A DNA stretch of 9,135 nt from Mariprofundus sp. (GCA_015485035.1 WFUI01000068.1:1-9135); one strand, 5' to 3'; counted from the stretch's first letter, positions 1-7,518 are shown. A program made the numbers and translations. The notes: generated by a model from the letters alone, not told the origin.

Positions 1-573
1 GTACAAAGGGCGCAGATAGGGGTCGACTTTCTGTTGCAAATCACCGGGCAAAAAACCCAGCCGTTCGCCTGCCTCCACCGCCGGGCGGGTAAGGATAATA
101 CGCTCCACCCGATTTCCATTCATCGCGGCAACTGCCGCCGCCACGGCAAGATAGGTTTTGCCGGAACCGGCCGGGCCGACAGCCAGTGTCAGCGTCTTGT
201 TTTGAATGGCTTTCAGATAGGCACGCTGGTTCGGTGTTTTACCGCTGATATGCCGGCGCCCGGCAATGATGACATTCTCTTCCGGCTCTTTCCCCCCGGT
301 CTCCACCGTTACATCACGACCACCATCACGCAACACGCCCTCCACATCGACATCGGTAAATTCTCCCGGCTGTTTCGCAGACAACCTCAGCAAACGATGC
401 ATCGCCTGACCAGCAGCATCGGCACGATCCCCTTCAATCTGCCAGTGCCCCGGCCGGCCCAGAAAACGTACCTGATAAAACTGCTCCATACGTTTCAACA
501 CCCAGTTGCCGGCCCCGCACAGATTTTTCAGGGCGGATGGCTCAAGTGCTTCGAGATGCAGAGGGATATTCAT
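1..573 (-). CDS. phoH: PhoH-family ATPase (YbeZ-like), 3' part outside the window
   Basis: PhoH-like cytoplasmic P-loop ATPase; family members are linked to RNA metabolism and ribosome maturation together with the endonuclease YbeY, but the exact reaction is not settled. Seen: 191 codons open to the window edge, about the first half of a protein usually near 320-350 residues. An N-terminal region (about 1-105) is followed by the PhoH core, with Walker A GPAGSGKT at 133-140 and the PhoH-typical LTRPAVEAGERLGFLPGDL at 161-179. Walker B would lie beyond the edge. The ATG at 573 is the only possible start: the miaB stop at 604-606 lies in the same frame and no other start codon falls between. Its ribosome site is weak (ACGG about 8 nt upstream). 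It follows miaB by 30 bp, the common miaB-phoH-ybeY operon order, so cotranscription is likely. Confidence 0.93.
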   Translation of the reverse strand, partial: MNIPLHLEALEPSALKNLCGAGNWVLKRMEQFYQVRFLGRPGHWQIEGDRADAAGQAMHRLLRLSAKQPGEFTDVDVEGVLRDGGRDVTVETGGKEPEENVIIAGRRHISGKTPNQRAYLKAIQNKTLTLAVGPAGSGKTYLAVAAAVAAMNGNRVERIILTRPAVEAGERLGFLPGDLQQKVDPYLRPLY

Positions 574-603
574 ATTAAAACCGTCATATGGTGTATCATG
601 CCC

Positions 604-1956
604 TCAGTTGTCGGCAAGAATCAACTCGCCGCGCAACGACTGGCCATACGCTTCAACAATTCGCACCGGCATGATCTGTCCAACCTGGCGTGGATTCCCC
701 CTGAAATGCACAATTTTAAAATCGGGTGTGCGACCCTGCATGTCACCTGCATTGCGACTCGCTTTTTCGACCAGCACATCCACTGTCCGGCCGAGCTGCC
801 TCTGCATCGCCTGCCGGGTCTGCTCGCGCATCAACGATAATAATGCTTGCAAACGCGCATCCTTCACGGCCTCAGGCACATTATCCTCGGACTTGGCCGC
901 GGGCGTTCCGGGGCGGGGGCTGTATTTGAAACAAAAGGCGGAGTCGTAACCGACCTGTCGAACCAGCTCCAGCGTATCATCGAAATCAGCATCGGTTTCG
1001 CCCGGATAACCGACAATAAAATCAGATGAGAGTGCAAGGTCGGGACAGTGTTTCCGCAACGTATCTATCGTCCGGAAATAGGTGGCACGGTCATGTCCCC
1101 GGTGCATCGCTTTCAATAAGACATCCGAACCGCTTTGCACCGGCAGATGCAGATAAGGCATCAATTGCGGAATCTCTCCGAATGCGACACACAATTCCTG
1201 TGTCATTTCCATCGGATGGCTGGTGGTGAAACGCAGGCGTTTCAGCCCCTCCAGTTCGGCGACAGCGTACAACAGCATGGTAAAATCCCATTCTTCACCA
1301 TCCGGGCCCATGCCCCGGTAACCATTGACATTCTGGCCCAGCAGGCTGATTTCCACCGCCCCGCCGGCAAGCAACTGGCAACACTCTGCCAGAATATCGG
1401 CAACCGGCCGGGATAATTCAGGTCCGCGCGTATAGGGAACAACACAGAAGGTGCAAAACTTGTCACAGCCCTCCATGATCGTCACAAAACCGGAGATGCC
1501 ATGGCCGTCCACTTTTGGCAGGTGATCAAATTTTTCGATTTCCGGCATATCGATTTCGGTCACACGAACACGATTCCGGCGAATCTGTTTGACCATTTCA
1601 GGCAGCCGGTGATAGGTCTGGGGGCCAAACACGATGTCAACATAAGGTGCCCGTTGCTGGATGCGCTCACCTTCCTGCTGGCCGACACAGCCGCCAACAC
1701 CGATAATCATATCAGGGCGTTTGTCTTTCAGTTTTTTATAACGCCCCAGTTCCGAATATACTTTTTCCTCGGCCTTTTCGCGTACCGAACAGGTGTTCAT
1801 CAGAATCACATCGGCATCTTCCGCCATTCCCACCAGCCGGAGACCATAGGCTTCTTTCATCATATCAGCCATGCGTGATGAATCATATTCATTCATCTGA
1901 CAGCCATAGGTTTTGATAAAAAGGGTATCAAGGTTCTTCGATGCTTTTAGTTTCAT
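604..1956 (-). CDS. miaB: MiaB, tRNA-2-methylthio-N6-isopentenyladenosine-37 synthase
   Basis: Radical-SAM methylthiotransferase that converts i6A37 to ms2i6A37 in tRNAs reading codons that begin with U, using two [4Fe-4S] clusters. Seen: 450 residues, close to the usual 440-475. The N-terminal UPF0004 domain carries the three cysteines of the auxiliary cluster at C19 (KTYGCQMN), C56 (NTCSVREKAEE) and C90 (GVGGCVGQQEG). The radical-SAM triad is C164, C168 and C171 in GCDKFCTFCVVPYTRG. A C-terminal TRAM RNA-binding domain spans about 386-447. The start at 1956 is the only ATG before the essential C19, and an in-frame TGA lies a few codons upstream. No clear Shine-Dalgarno precedes it. phoH follows 30 bp after the stop. 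Identity as MiaB rather than the paralogues RimO or MtaB rests on the NTCSVREKAEEK and VVPYTRG signatures. Confidence 0.97.
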   Translation of the reverse strand: MKLKASKNLDTLFIKTYGCQMNEYDSSRMADMMKEAYGLRLVGMAEDADVILMNTCSVREKAEEKVYSELGRYKKLKDKRPDMIIGVGGCVGQQEGERIQQRAPYVDIVFGPQTYHRLPEMVKQIRRNRVRVTEIDMPEIEKFDHLPKVDGHGISGFVTIMEGCDKFCTFCVVPYTRGPELSRPVADILAECCQLLAGGAVEISLLGQNVNGYRGMGPDGEEWDFTMLLYAVAELEGLKRLRFTTSHPMEMTQELCVAFGEIPQLMPYLHLPVQSGSDVLLKAMHRGHDRATYFRTIDTLRKHCPDLALSSDFIVGYPGETDADFDDTLELVRQVGYDSAFCFKYSPRPGTPAAKSEDNVPEAVKDARLQALLSLMREQTRQAMQRQLGRTVDVLVEKASRNAGDMQGRTPDFKIVHFRGNPRQVGQIMPVRIVEAYGQSLRGELILADN

Positions 1957-1997
1957 AGAACCGCGAACGCTAGAAGCTGCCCAAGTTCACTGCAATT

Positions 1998-2003
1998 ATT
2001 ATA
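1998..2003 (-). promoter_or_regulatory. Probable -10 box for miaB-phoH
   Basis: Read on the minus strand this is a perfect TATAAT, about 41 bp upstream of the miaB ATG, which would give a leader of roughly 35 nt. No good -35 sits 16-18 bp upstream; TTAACC is 20 bp away and TG occurs one base out of extended -10 register. The element is visible; its use as a promoter is inferred. Confidence 0.45.
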
Positions 2004-2029
2004 TCCAAAAATGCCCTTGTCCGGTTAAT

Positions 2030-2050
2030 CATGCCCTGGCTGCCAGCATG
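2030..2050. repeat. Small imperfect hairpin upstream of miaB
   Basis: CATG at 2030-2033 pairs with CATG at 2047-2050, and CTGG at 2036-2039 pairs with CCAG at 2043-2046. This leaves a 3-nt loop and a 2-nt bulge. No T-tract follows on either strand, so it is not a terminator. It belongs to a spacer rich in inverted repeats, and its role is unknown. Confidence 0.4.
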
Positions 2051-2086
2051 AAAAGACTGTGTCCCCCGGTGGGATTCGTTACCGCC

Positions 2087-2121
2087 ACTTGCCAAAGAGT
2101 GCTTAAGCACCCCCGGCAAGT
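2087..2121. repeat. Nested inverted repeat between the cytochrome remnant and miaB
   Basis: The outer arms ACTTGCC (2087-2093) and GGCAAGT (2115-2121) are perfectly complementary over 7 bp. They enclose a perfect 12-bp palindrome GTGCTTAAGCAC (2099-2110). An alternative pairing is possible between AAAGAG (2094-2099) and CTCTTT (2126-2131). It begins 10 bp after the stop of the cytochrome remnant on the minus strand, where a terminator would be expected, but no T-run follows the stem on that strand. It could be a degenerate terminator, a protein-binding palindrome or part of a structured RNA; the sequence alone does not decide. Confidence 0.55.
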
Positions 2122-2130
2122 AAAACTCTT

Positions 2131-2788
2131 TTACGGCCTGAGAATCGAGCCACCGGCAGGATCATCAAACGGCTTCAATGGCGGCAGCCCTTTGGCAGAC
2201 AGGCCGCCTGCACCGACAGCCGGTATCGAATTCATAATATCCGTAGCTCCACCGGCAGCAACTATTTGACCTTCCGGATAGCTGAACGACGGGTGATCGA
2301 ATGGTGCGGATTCATTGGCAACACGAGGATCTGTTAATGCCCTCATGAATGCAGCCAGATCCGCCTTTTCCTGCACAGTCTAGGAACAGTTCCACCATAT
2401 CCGGCGCCAGATCGACAATATTGGCCTTATGGAAATCAGCACCGGCATCGTAATGATTGATGACCTGTTCCAGGGTGGATTTGCCACCGTTGTGGAGATA
2501 AGGCCCGGTCAAAGCCACATTGCGCAGCCCCGGCACCTTGAATGCACCTTTGACATTGCCTACCGGATCGGTTGCCAGATTAATGCCCGGGTTCAGCGTA
2601 AACTCACTGGTACCTGTATCCTTGGCCAGCTGCGCCAGAGACAAAGGTAATCCGCTCGGAGCCGTGCCACCAAGGCCCAGATCTTCCGCCGTCGGCCGTA
2701 CTCCCAGATTATAGAAACCCAGATCGTATATCAGAGGTTTTACTGTCAGCAGGAGGTTATTGGATGCATGGGCTGATGCCACAATGGC
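2131..2788 (-). pseudogene. C-terminal remnant of a diheme cytochrome c peroxidase-like gene, truncated and frameshifted
   Basis: Two minus-strand frames join into one protein tail of about 216 residues. The first (2788 down to about 2383) carries [38 protein letters not shown] and [17 protein letters not shown]. The second (about 2379 down to 2131) continues as [28 protein letters not shown] and IPAVGAGG. These are conserved C-terminal segments of the large MauG/cytochrome c peroxidase family, periplasmic or surface electron-transfer proteins. The break is at CTAGACTGTG (minus strand); removing one A restores ELFLTVQEK, so a single-base insertion near 2381 explains it. The 5' end is also missing: an in-frame TGA sits at 2789-2791, no CXXCH haem site or signal peptide remains, and the smc stop is only 25 bp further. 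An intact family member would be several hundred residues longer. Nonfunctional remnant is the best reading; a sequencing error could explain the frameshift but not the truncation. Confidence 0.85.
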
Positions 2789-2815
2789 TCAAAAAGCAAT
2801 TCAACGAAGCCGCTT

Positions 2816-5800
2816 CTAATGCGGCACATTCTCCAGATCAACAGCAACGATTTTTGAAACACCGGGCTCGGGCATGGATACGCCGATCAGGCGGTCGGCC
2901 TTCTGCATGGTTATCTTGTTGTGCGTAATGGACAGAAACTGTACGCGATCGGCAAGCTCGCGCACCATATCAGCAAAGCGTCCGACATTGGCATCATCCA
3001 ATGGTGCATCCACCTCATCAAGCACACAAAACGGTGCCGGCTTGATCTTGAAAATGGAAAATACCAGCGCCACCGCCGTCAGCGCCTTTTCACCACCCGA
3101 AAGCAGGGTAACATCCTGTAAACGTTTGCCCGGTGGCTGGGCAATCACTTCTACGCCGGCAGTCAGCACATCATCTGAATCCAGCCTCAATTCAGCTCGT
3201 CCACCGCCAAACAGCTGGGGAAAGGTCTGCTTGAAATAGGCGTTGGTCTGCTCGAATACTTCCTTGAAACGCTGTCGCGTGGTGCGATCAATGCGGCCAA
3301 TGGTGTCGGATAATGTGGCCAGGCTTGTTTCCAGATCCGATACCTGTCCCGCCAGAAAACTCTCGCGTTCACTGGCCTGTTCGAACTCCTCGATGGCCAG
3401 CAAATTCACCGGCCCGAAACGACCCAGCCTCTCTTCCAGTTCACCGGCACGTTGCATCATCGCTTCGGCATCCAGCTCTTCGTCAGCCATGTCGATGCGT
3501 TGCAGCAAATCGGCAGCAGTGCTTTGGCAACGTGTCTGAATCTCGGCTTCCAGATCCTGTAAGCGCGTTTCACCCTGTGCCTGTTGAACCTCAATACCCT
3601 GTCGATGTTCTGCAGCCAGCTGCAGATGTTGCCGAGCCTGCCGTTCACCACGCTCGGATTCATGTTGCAACTGCTGCAGCATATGCCCCCGACTGCGCAC
3701 CTCGTTCATCGCCTGATGCGCCTTTTCCACATCCCCGACAGCACACGCCAGCTGCTGATCCAGCCCATCCTGGTCCCTTGCTTTATCCAGCTCTTCTTCA
3801 ACTTGTCGTTGTCGTACTCTATCGTTCTCGATCTGCACATTCAGACGATGTTCGTCCTTTGACAACCGCTCCAGCTCCCTCAACAGATTATCACGCGCCT
3901 GTGAAAACAGCGCCATGGCCTGATCAGCCTGAGCCAACATGTGACGGGCCTGCGCCAGCTCCTGTTCGGCCTGCCGCACCACCCCATTCTGATTGTTCAA
4001 CTTGTCTTCAGCCCGATCCAGCACCCGCTGGTCCACATGAACAGCCTGCTCCAGCTGTGACAACCAGTGTTTGCGCTCTTCAGCAACTGCCGCCAAATCA
4101 CTTTGCAAACGCTGTTGATGACGCTGTAATGATTCAACCTCTGCCTGCAACCGTCCGACTGCAGCAACCACCCCGTGAAATTCACTCTCACTTTGCGTGG
4201 CAGCCAGATGAGCCTGTTGCCAAACCTGCTGCTGTAATTCCAGCCCATGTTCCGCTTTCTCAAACTGCTGCTTCTCCTGAGCCAGCACTGCTTCTTCCCT
4301 CACCATTTGCGATTCGGCATCACGTAATTTGCGCTGTATTGCCAGCTGCCTGGCTGTACGATTTCCGGCCGGTGGAATCAACCAGCCGTTCGCCTCCCGA
4401 CGCCAGCCATCGCGACTCACGTAACATCCCTCCAGGCCTTCTGCCTCAGTGATATCATCGACCAGACCAACGGGCTCGAAAACATCAAACAACGGATGTT
4501 CTGATGCCATTCCCATAGCAACCGCCAGCGACTGCCTCTGCCCTGAAACAGATACGTGCTGAGCTGAAAACAAGGCTACAGGTGCATCTCTGATCTGGCT
4601 CAAAATATCTTTCCAGCCGGATGCTTCGAACAACCCGGCAGGAATTCGCACATTGGCCGAGCGTCCTCGCAAGGCGGCAGCGACGGCAGCCTCCATGCCT
4701 TCCGGCACATGCAACGATTCATCCATCCAAATGCCGCCTCTGGCTTTGATAGTATCACGCAGACTCTCGGATATATCCTGGTTTTTGGTGCGTCCACGCA
4801 ACTCCTGCACCACGCCGCGCAACTCACGCAGACTTGCTTCCTGCGCATTCAGAGACTGTAGACACTGTTCTCTCTTGCTGCGACAACATTCCAGCTCTTG
4901 CTGCGCAGTTTCCAGTGCGTCCTCACAGCTTCGGCACTTGTGCCGCACTTCTGTCAGTTTTTGTTCGGTATCCTGCGATGCACGAATTTGCTCATCCAGT
5001 TGATTTCCCAGTTCCACCAGTCGTTCGTTGAGCTGCTGCTCCCTTGCTTCCAGTCGCCCCAGCGCCTGTTCCGCTTTTTGGCGTTGTAGCAAAGACTGCT
5101 CATTGCTGTGACGCAAGCGCTCGAACTCGGCCAACAACCTGTCCCGCTGTTCGCCCTGCTCGTGATACCGGGCCAAAGCCACACGCACTGCGTCAGCTGC
5201 GGATCGCTGATTGTCCTGTAACACTGAATCATCCTGAGCAGAAAGCTGTTGTTTGATTTGCTCCATGTCAGTAACAAGCTGCTGCTGCCGCCCCGTCATC
5301 TCGGCAATGTGACTTTCCAGTGCCTGCTTTCGCTCAACAAGCAGGCGTCGATCTCCAGCCATGCGCTCTGCCTGCTGTTGCAGGTCTGCCCGCTTTCGCT
5401 CGGCCCGGCGCAATTCATCCTGTACGCCCTGAGCCTCATTTTCATGCTCGAACACCCGCTCTCGCGATATACTGACTGCCTTCTCACAACTCGTCAGTTG
5501 CTGCGCAGCTTCAGCCTCGGTCATGCGCGCTTTGGCCAATTGCTGTTCAATAGCCTGATAGTTCTGCTGCAGTGACTGATAACGCAAACCAAGGCTTATC
5601 GATTGCATATGGCTGAATTCATCCTGCATTTTTTTAAACCGTGCTGCCCGGGAAGCCTGTTGTTTCAGGCTGCGACACTGGCTGCGCACTTCTTCCAGTA
5701 AATCAAGCACGCGATCCAGGTTCTGTCGGGTGTCTTTCATGCGACGTTCTGCCTCACGACGACGGGAACGGTACTTCATCACTCCGGCTGCTTCCTCGAA

Positions 5801-6289
5801 AATAACCCGCCGCTCTTCCGGCTTGGCTGTCACCATGCGTGCAATCGAACCCTGCTCGACAATCGCATATGCACGTGTGGAAATGCCGGTATCCAGAAAC
5901 AGGTCCACCACATCCTTGATACGTACCATCTTGCCATTGATAAATGCATCCGAACCGCCGTCCCGGGTCAGGCGGCGGCGAATCCGGATCTCGTCCAGTT
6001 CATGATAAGGTGTGGAAAGAGTCCCCTTATCGATCGCAAAGGTGAGCTCAACATCACAGATGGCAACCGGCGAGCGTGTATCGGATCCCTGAAAAATAAG
6101 ATCATCCATCACACCACCACGTAAGTGTCTGGCCGAATGTTCGCCGAGCACCCAGCGCAATGCATCTACGATATTCGATTTGCCGCAACCATTCGGTCCG
6201 ACAATGGCGGTAATGCCCTGATCCAGGTCTATTTTGGTTGGATCAACAAACGATTTGAAGCCGGCCATTTCCAGCCGCTTTAGCCGCAT
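2816..6289 (-). CDS. smc: Chromosome partition protein SMC
   Basis: Structural maintenance of chromosomes ATPase, which dimerises and with ScpA/ScpB forms the bacterial condensin that compacts and segregates the nucleoid. Seen: 1157 residues, full family length. The N-terminal head (about 1-165) has Walker A GPNGCGKS at 31-38. A long Gln/Glu/Arg-rich coiled coil (about 170-505) leads to a hinge (about 505-640) that lacks the glycine-rich loops of Bacillus-type SMC, as in many gammaproteobacterial forms. The return coiled coil runs to about 955, then GPVN (959-962) and the C-terminal head with signature LLSGGEK (1062-1068) and Walker B CVLDEVD (1088-1094). The start ATG is preceded by GGTGA at 7-nt spacing. 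Odd point: five cysteines cluster at 452-476 in the coiled coil beside the hinge. The two genes often found after smc in gammaproteobacteria (zipA, ligA) are absent; a cytochrome remnant follows instead. Confidence 0.97.
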   Translation of the reverse strand: MRLKRLEMAGFKSFVDPTKIDLDQGITAIVGPNGCGKSNIVDALRWVLGEHSARHLRGGVMDDLIFQGSDTRSPVAICDVELTFAIDKGTLSTPYHELDEIRIRRRLTRDGGSDAFINGKMVRIKDVVDLFLDTGISTRAYAIVEQGSIARMVTAKPEERRVIFEEAAGVMKYRSRRREAERRMKDTRQNLDRVLDLLEEVRSQCRSLKQQASRAARFKKMQDEFSHMQSISLGLRYQSLQQNYQAIEQQLAKARMTEAEAAQQLTSCEKAVSISRERVFEHENEAQGVQDELRRAERKRADLQQQAERMAGDRRLLVERKQALESHIAEMTGRQQQLVTDMEQIKQQLSAQDDSVLQDNQRSAADAVRVALARYHEQGEQRDRLLAEFERLRHSNEQSLLQRQKAEQALGRLEAREQQLNERLVELGNQLDEQIRASQDTEQKLTEVRHKCRSCEDALETAQQELECCRSKREQCLQSLNAQEASLRELRGVVQELRGRTKNQDISESLRDTIKARGGIWMDESLHVPEGMEAAVAAALRGRSANVRIPAGLFEASGWKDILSQIRDAPVALFSAQHVSVSGQRQSLAVAMGMASEHPLFDVFEPVGLVDDITEAEGLEGCYVSRDGWRREANGWLIPPAGNRTARQLAIQRKLRDAESQMVREEAVLAQEKQQFEKAEHGLELQQQVWQQAHLAATQSESEFHGVVAAVGRLQAEVESLQRHQQRLQSDLAAVAEERKHWLSQLEQAVHVDQRVLDRAEDKLNNQNGVVRQAEQELAQARHMLAQADQAMALFSQARDNLLRELERLSKDEHRLNVQIENDRVRQRQVEEELDKARDQDGLDQQLACAVGDVEKAHQAMNEVRSRGHMLQQLQHESERGERQARQHLQLAAEHRQGIEVQQAQGETRLQDLEAEIQTRCQSTAADLLQRIDMADEELDAEAMMQRAGELEERLGRFGPVNLLAIEEFEQASERESFLAGQVSDLETSLATLSDTIGRIDRTTRQRFKEVFEQTNAYFKQTFPQLFGGGRAELRLDSDDVLTAGVEVIAQPPGKRLQDVTLLSGGEKALTAVALVFSIFKIKPAPFCVLDEVDAPLDDANVGRFADMVRELADRVQFLSITHNKITMQKADRLIGVSMPEPGVSKIVAVDLENVPH

Positions 6290-6456
6290 TTACAATTCAC
6301 CCGGAAAAAATCTGCAACAATGAAACCCCTCTCCTGATTCATCAGCTAACATTCGCAGGAAAAGGCGACCACTTCAAGCCTGGCCAATATAAAGAGGTGC
6401 TGAATAGTTTAGAAGATTCGCACGCCCTGTAAGCGGGCCGGCCAAAATAAAATCCT
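6290..6456. other. Spacer between the permease gene and smc
   Basis: About 167 bp without a credible gene. On the minus strand it holds a possible -10 TATATT near 6388-6393 with only a poor -35, and a short GCCC/GGGC stem near 6425-6437 that lacks a following T-tract. A GGCCGGCC palindrome occurs near the permease stop. smc probably has its own promoter here, but none can be called firmly. Confidence 0.35.
6298..6302 (-). promoter_or_regulatory. Ribosome binding site of smc
   Basis: GGTGA on the minus strand, 7 nt before the ATG at 6289, supports this start. The first residues MRLKRLEMAGFKSF match the conserved SMC N-terminus, so the start is well fixed. Confidence 0.6.
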
Positions 6457-7158
6457 TTATTCAGAACCATCCCGGATTGTCTTCGATTTATTCAGATGGT
6501 TCATCAACAGGAAGCTGACCATGCAGGCGGTAAAGCTCGAGGCAACAATCATATAGAGCACAATCAGCTGAGCTGTCGCTGCCGCCATCGGTGCAGCACC
6601 AGCCAGAATCATGCCTACAAAAATACCCGGCATATGCACCAGACCGACGACGCGCAGCGTATCAATCGTCGGGATCATGGCTGTCTTCAGCCCTGTGCTC
6701 ACCTCGCTGCCTGACTTCAAACGCTCAAACATAATCGAAACCGCGTTCATACCATTGGCTGCAATCATGCTGCCCAATGGCACCAGCGTACGCGTATCAT
6801 CGGTGATTGCGCCACTAAGCGCCAGCCATGGCAAAGTCACCAGGCAGGCGCATATCAGGCCGACAGCGGCTGCCGCCCATGTATGCCGTTGTCCATCAAA
6901 ATGGCTGGCGCTATTGTGCCCGGCCAGTAAACAAAAGCCGGCAATGAGCAGCGCCTGTGCCAGATGAGAGCGAATATCGAAAATCCAGTGCAACACAAAA
7001 GCCAGTGCCAGCAATTGCACCAGCCCGCGCCCGGAAGCAACCAGCATACGCTGTGACAACCCCAGCCCTTCACGTTGAGCCCACAAGGCAGCTCCGGCAA
7101 CCAGCAGCCATGCTGCCAGTAGCGTGATCAGTGTATCTGTTAATTGCCCGTCGAACAT
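6457..7158 (-). CDS. fetB: FetB/UPF0014-family ABC transporter permease
   Basis: Inner-membrane permease of the UPF0014 family; the E. coli member FetB works with the ATPase FetA in iron export. Seen: 233 residues, slightly shorter than E. coli FetB. Hydrophobic segments lie at about 8-26, 45-60, 66-82, 94-115, 177-190 and 193-219. Family motifs are RGLVQLLALAFVLHWIF (44-60), LVPLGSMIAANGMNAVSIMF (125-144), the MIPTIDTLRVVGLVHMPGIF stretch (161-180) and GMILAGAAP (182-190). The start at 7158 has a strong AAGGAG Shine-Dalgarno 5 nt upstream. No ATPase gene adjoins it: the tRNA lies upstream and smc downstream, so FetA would have to be encoded elsewhere. The family call is firm; iron as substrate is inferred from FetB only. 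Confidence 0.85.
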   Translation of the reverse strand: MFDGQLTDTLITLLAAWLLVAGAALWAQREGLGLSQRMLVASGRGLVQLLALAFVLHWIFDIRSHLAQALLIAGFCLLAGHNSASHFDGQRHTWAAAAVGLICACLVTLPWLALSGAITDDTRTLVPLGSMIAANGMNAVSIMFERLKSGSEVSTGLKTAMIPTIDTLRVVGLVHMPGIFVGMILAGAAPMAAATAQLIVLYMIVASSFTACMVSFLLMNHLNKSKTIRDGSE

Positions 7159-7163
7159 TGAAA

Positions 7164-7169
7164 CTCCTT
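7164..7169 (-). promoter_or_regulatory. Strong ribosome binding site of the FetB-like permease
   Basis: AAGGAG on the minus strand, 5 nt before the ATG at 7158. It fixes the start and suggests efficient translation. The 161-bp stretch between it and the tRNA terminator holds AT-rich runs (near 7271-7281) but no promoter with both hexamers well placed. Confidence 0.7.
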
Positions 7170-7330
7170 GTTTCCTCCAGCATATTAACTGACTGTGGAT
7201 TCATCGTCCTGGAAAATCTGCTGCGGCCCGGGAAGTGAAAATATGAATTGGAGATAGCAGGGCCATGCCATAAAATATAATCTTCGCAGCCATGAAGCAT
7301 TTACTGCAACCAATGCATAAAAACGCGCAT

Positions 7331-7360
7331 AAAAAAACCGGACGCATAACGCCCGGTTTT
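7331..7360 (-). terminator. Rho-independent terminator of tRNA-Ala
   Basis: On the minus strand the arms ACCGG and CCGGT (7353-7357 and 7337-7341) enclose an 11-nt loop and are followed at once by seven T (7331-7337). The flanking AAAA and TTTT extend the pairing to 8 bp. It starts 17 nt after the tRNA 3' end. The plus-strand copy ends in only four T, so it may also slow transcription in the other direction. Confidence 0.8.
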
Positions 7361-7377
7361 CAATATCGTACAGAATA

Positions 7378-7453
7378 TGGTGGAGCCAAACGGGATCGAA
7401 CCGTTGACCTCTACGCTGCCAGCGTAGCGCTCTCCCAGCTGAGCTATGGCCCC
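7378..7453 (-). tRNA. tRNA-Ala, anticodon GGC
   Basis: A complete 76-nt cloverleaf with the CCA end encoded. The acceptor stem is GGGGCCA/TGGCTCC, with the G3:U70 wobble pair that is the alanine identity determinant, and the discriminator is A73. The D-arm is GCTC/GAGC. The anticodon stem CTACG/CGTAG holds loop CTGGCAG with anticodon GGC (7418-7420), which reads GCC and GCU. The T-arm AACGG/CCGTT has loop TTCGATC. It is a single-gene unit with its own terminator, divergent from trpE. Confidence 0.98.
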
Positions 7454-7488
7454 CTGACATTCAAGACTGCTCGTCTCGAAGGCGGCGC

Positions 7489-7517
7489 ATTTCGCCATAG
7501 CCTGAACGGCTTGTCAA
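7489..7517 (-). promoter_or_regulatory. Probable sigma-70 promoter of tRNA-Ala
   Basis: On the minus strand a perfect -35 TTGACA (7512-7517) is followed after 17 bp by CGAAAT (7489-7494), a 3/6 match to the -10 consensus. A GC-rich discriminator GCGCCGCC (7481-7488) comes next. That composition is typical of stable-RNA promoters under stringent (ppGpp) control. The implied start lies about 29 nt before the mature tRNA. The weak -10 is the main doubt. The -35 ends one base from the trpE start codon. Confidence 0.5.
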
Positions 7518-7518
7518 C

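Noticed and set aside
34..840. 268-codon plus-strand open frame across phoH and the miaB end
   Set aside because: It spans two well-supported minus-strand genes and their junction, and its translation matches no known family.
2035..2130. Riboswitch (c-di-GMP GEMM-like or FMN-like) upstream of miaB
   Set aside because: A few short strings such as GGCAA and GGCGGTAAC recall such RNAs, but the conserved cores and stem order are absent.
2131..2376. Separate small hypothetical protein of 81 codons
   Set aside because: Its sequence continues the cytochrome tail of the upstream frame without a gap, so it is the second half of one frameshifted gene.
2789..2816. Possible smc terminator (GAAG/CTTC stem with TTTTT nearby)
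   Set aside because: The stem is only 4 bp and the T-run lies about 8 nt after it, so it is not convincing as an intrinsic terminator.
3313..4452. Long 379-codon plus-strand open frame inside smc
   Set aside because: It is antisense to the conserved smc reading frame, is proline- and alanine-rich as expected from reversed Gln/Glu-rich coiled-coil codons, and shows no recognisable domain.
7276..7281. Plus-strand TATAAT as a promoter reading toward the tRNA and trpE
   Set aside because: No -35 is found at 16-18 bp, and transcription from it would cross the tRNA terminator and the tRNA in antisense before trpE.
7185..7460. 91-codon minus-strand open frame across the tRNA
   Set aside because: It reads through the tRNA-Ala and its terminator, so it cannot be a real gene.
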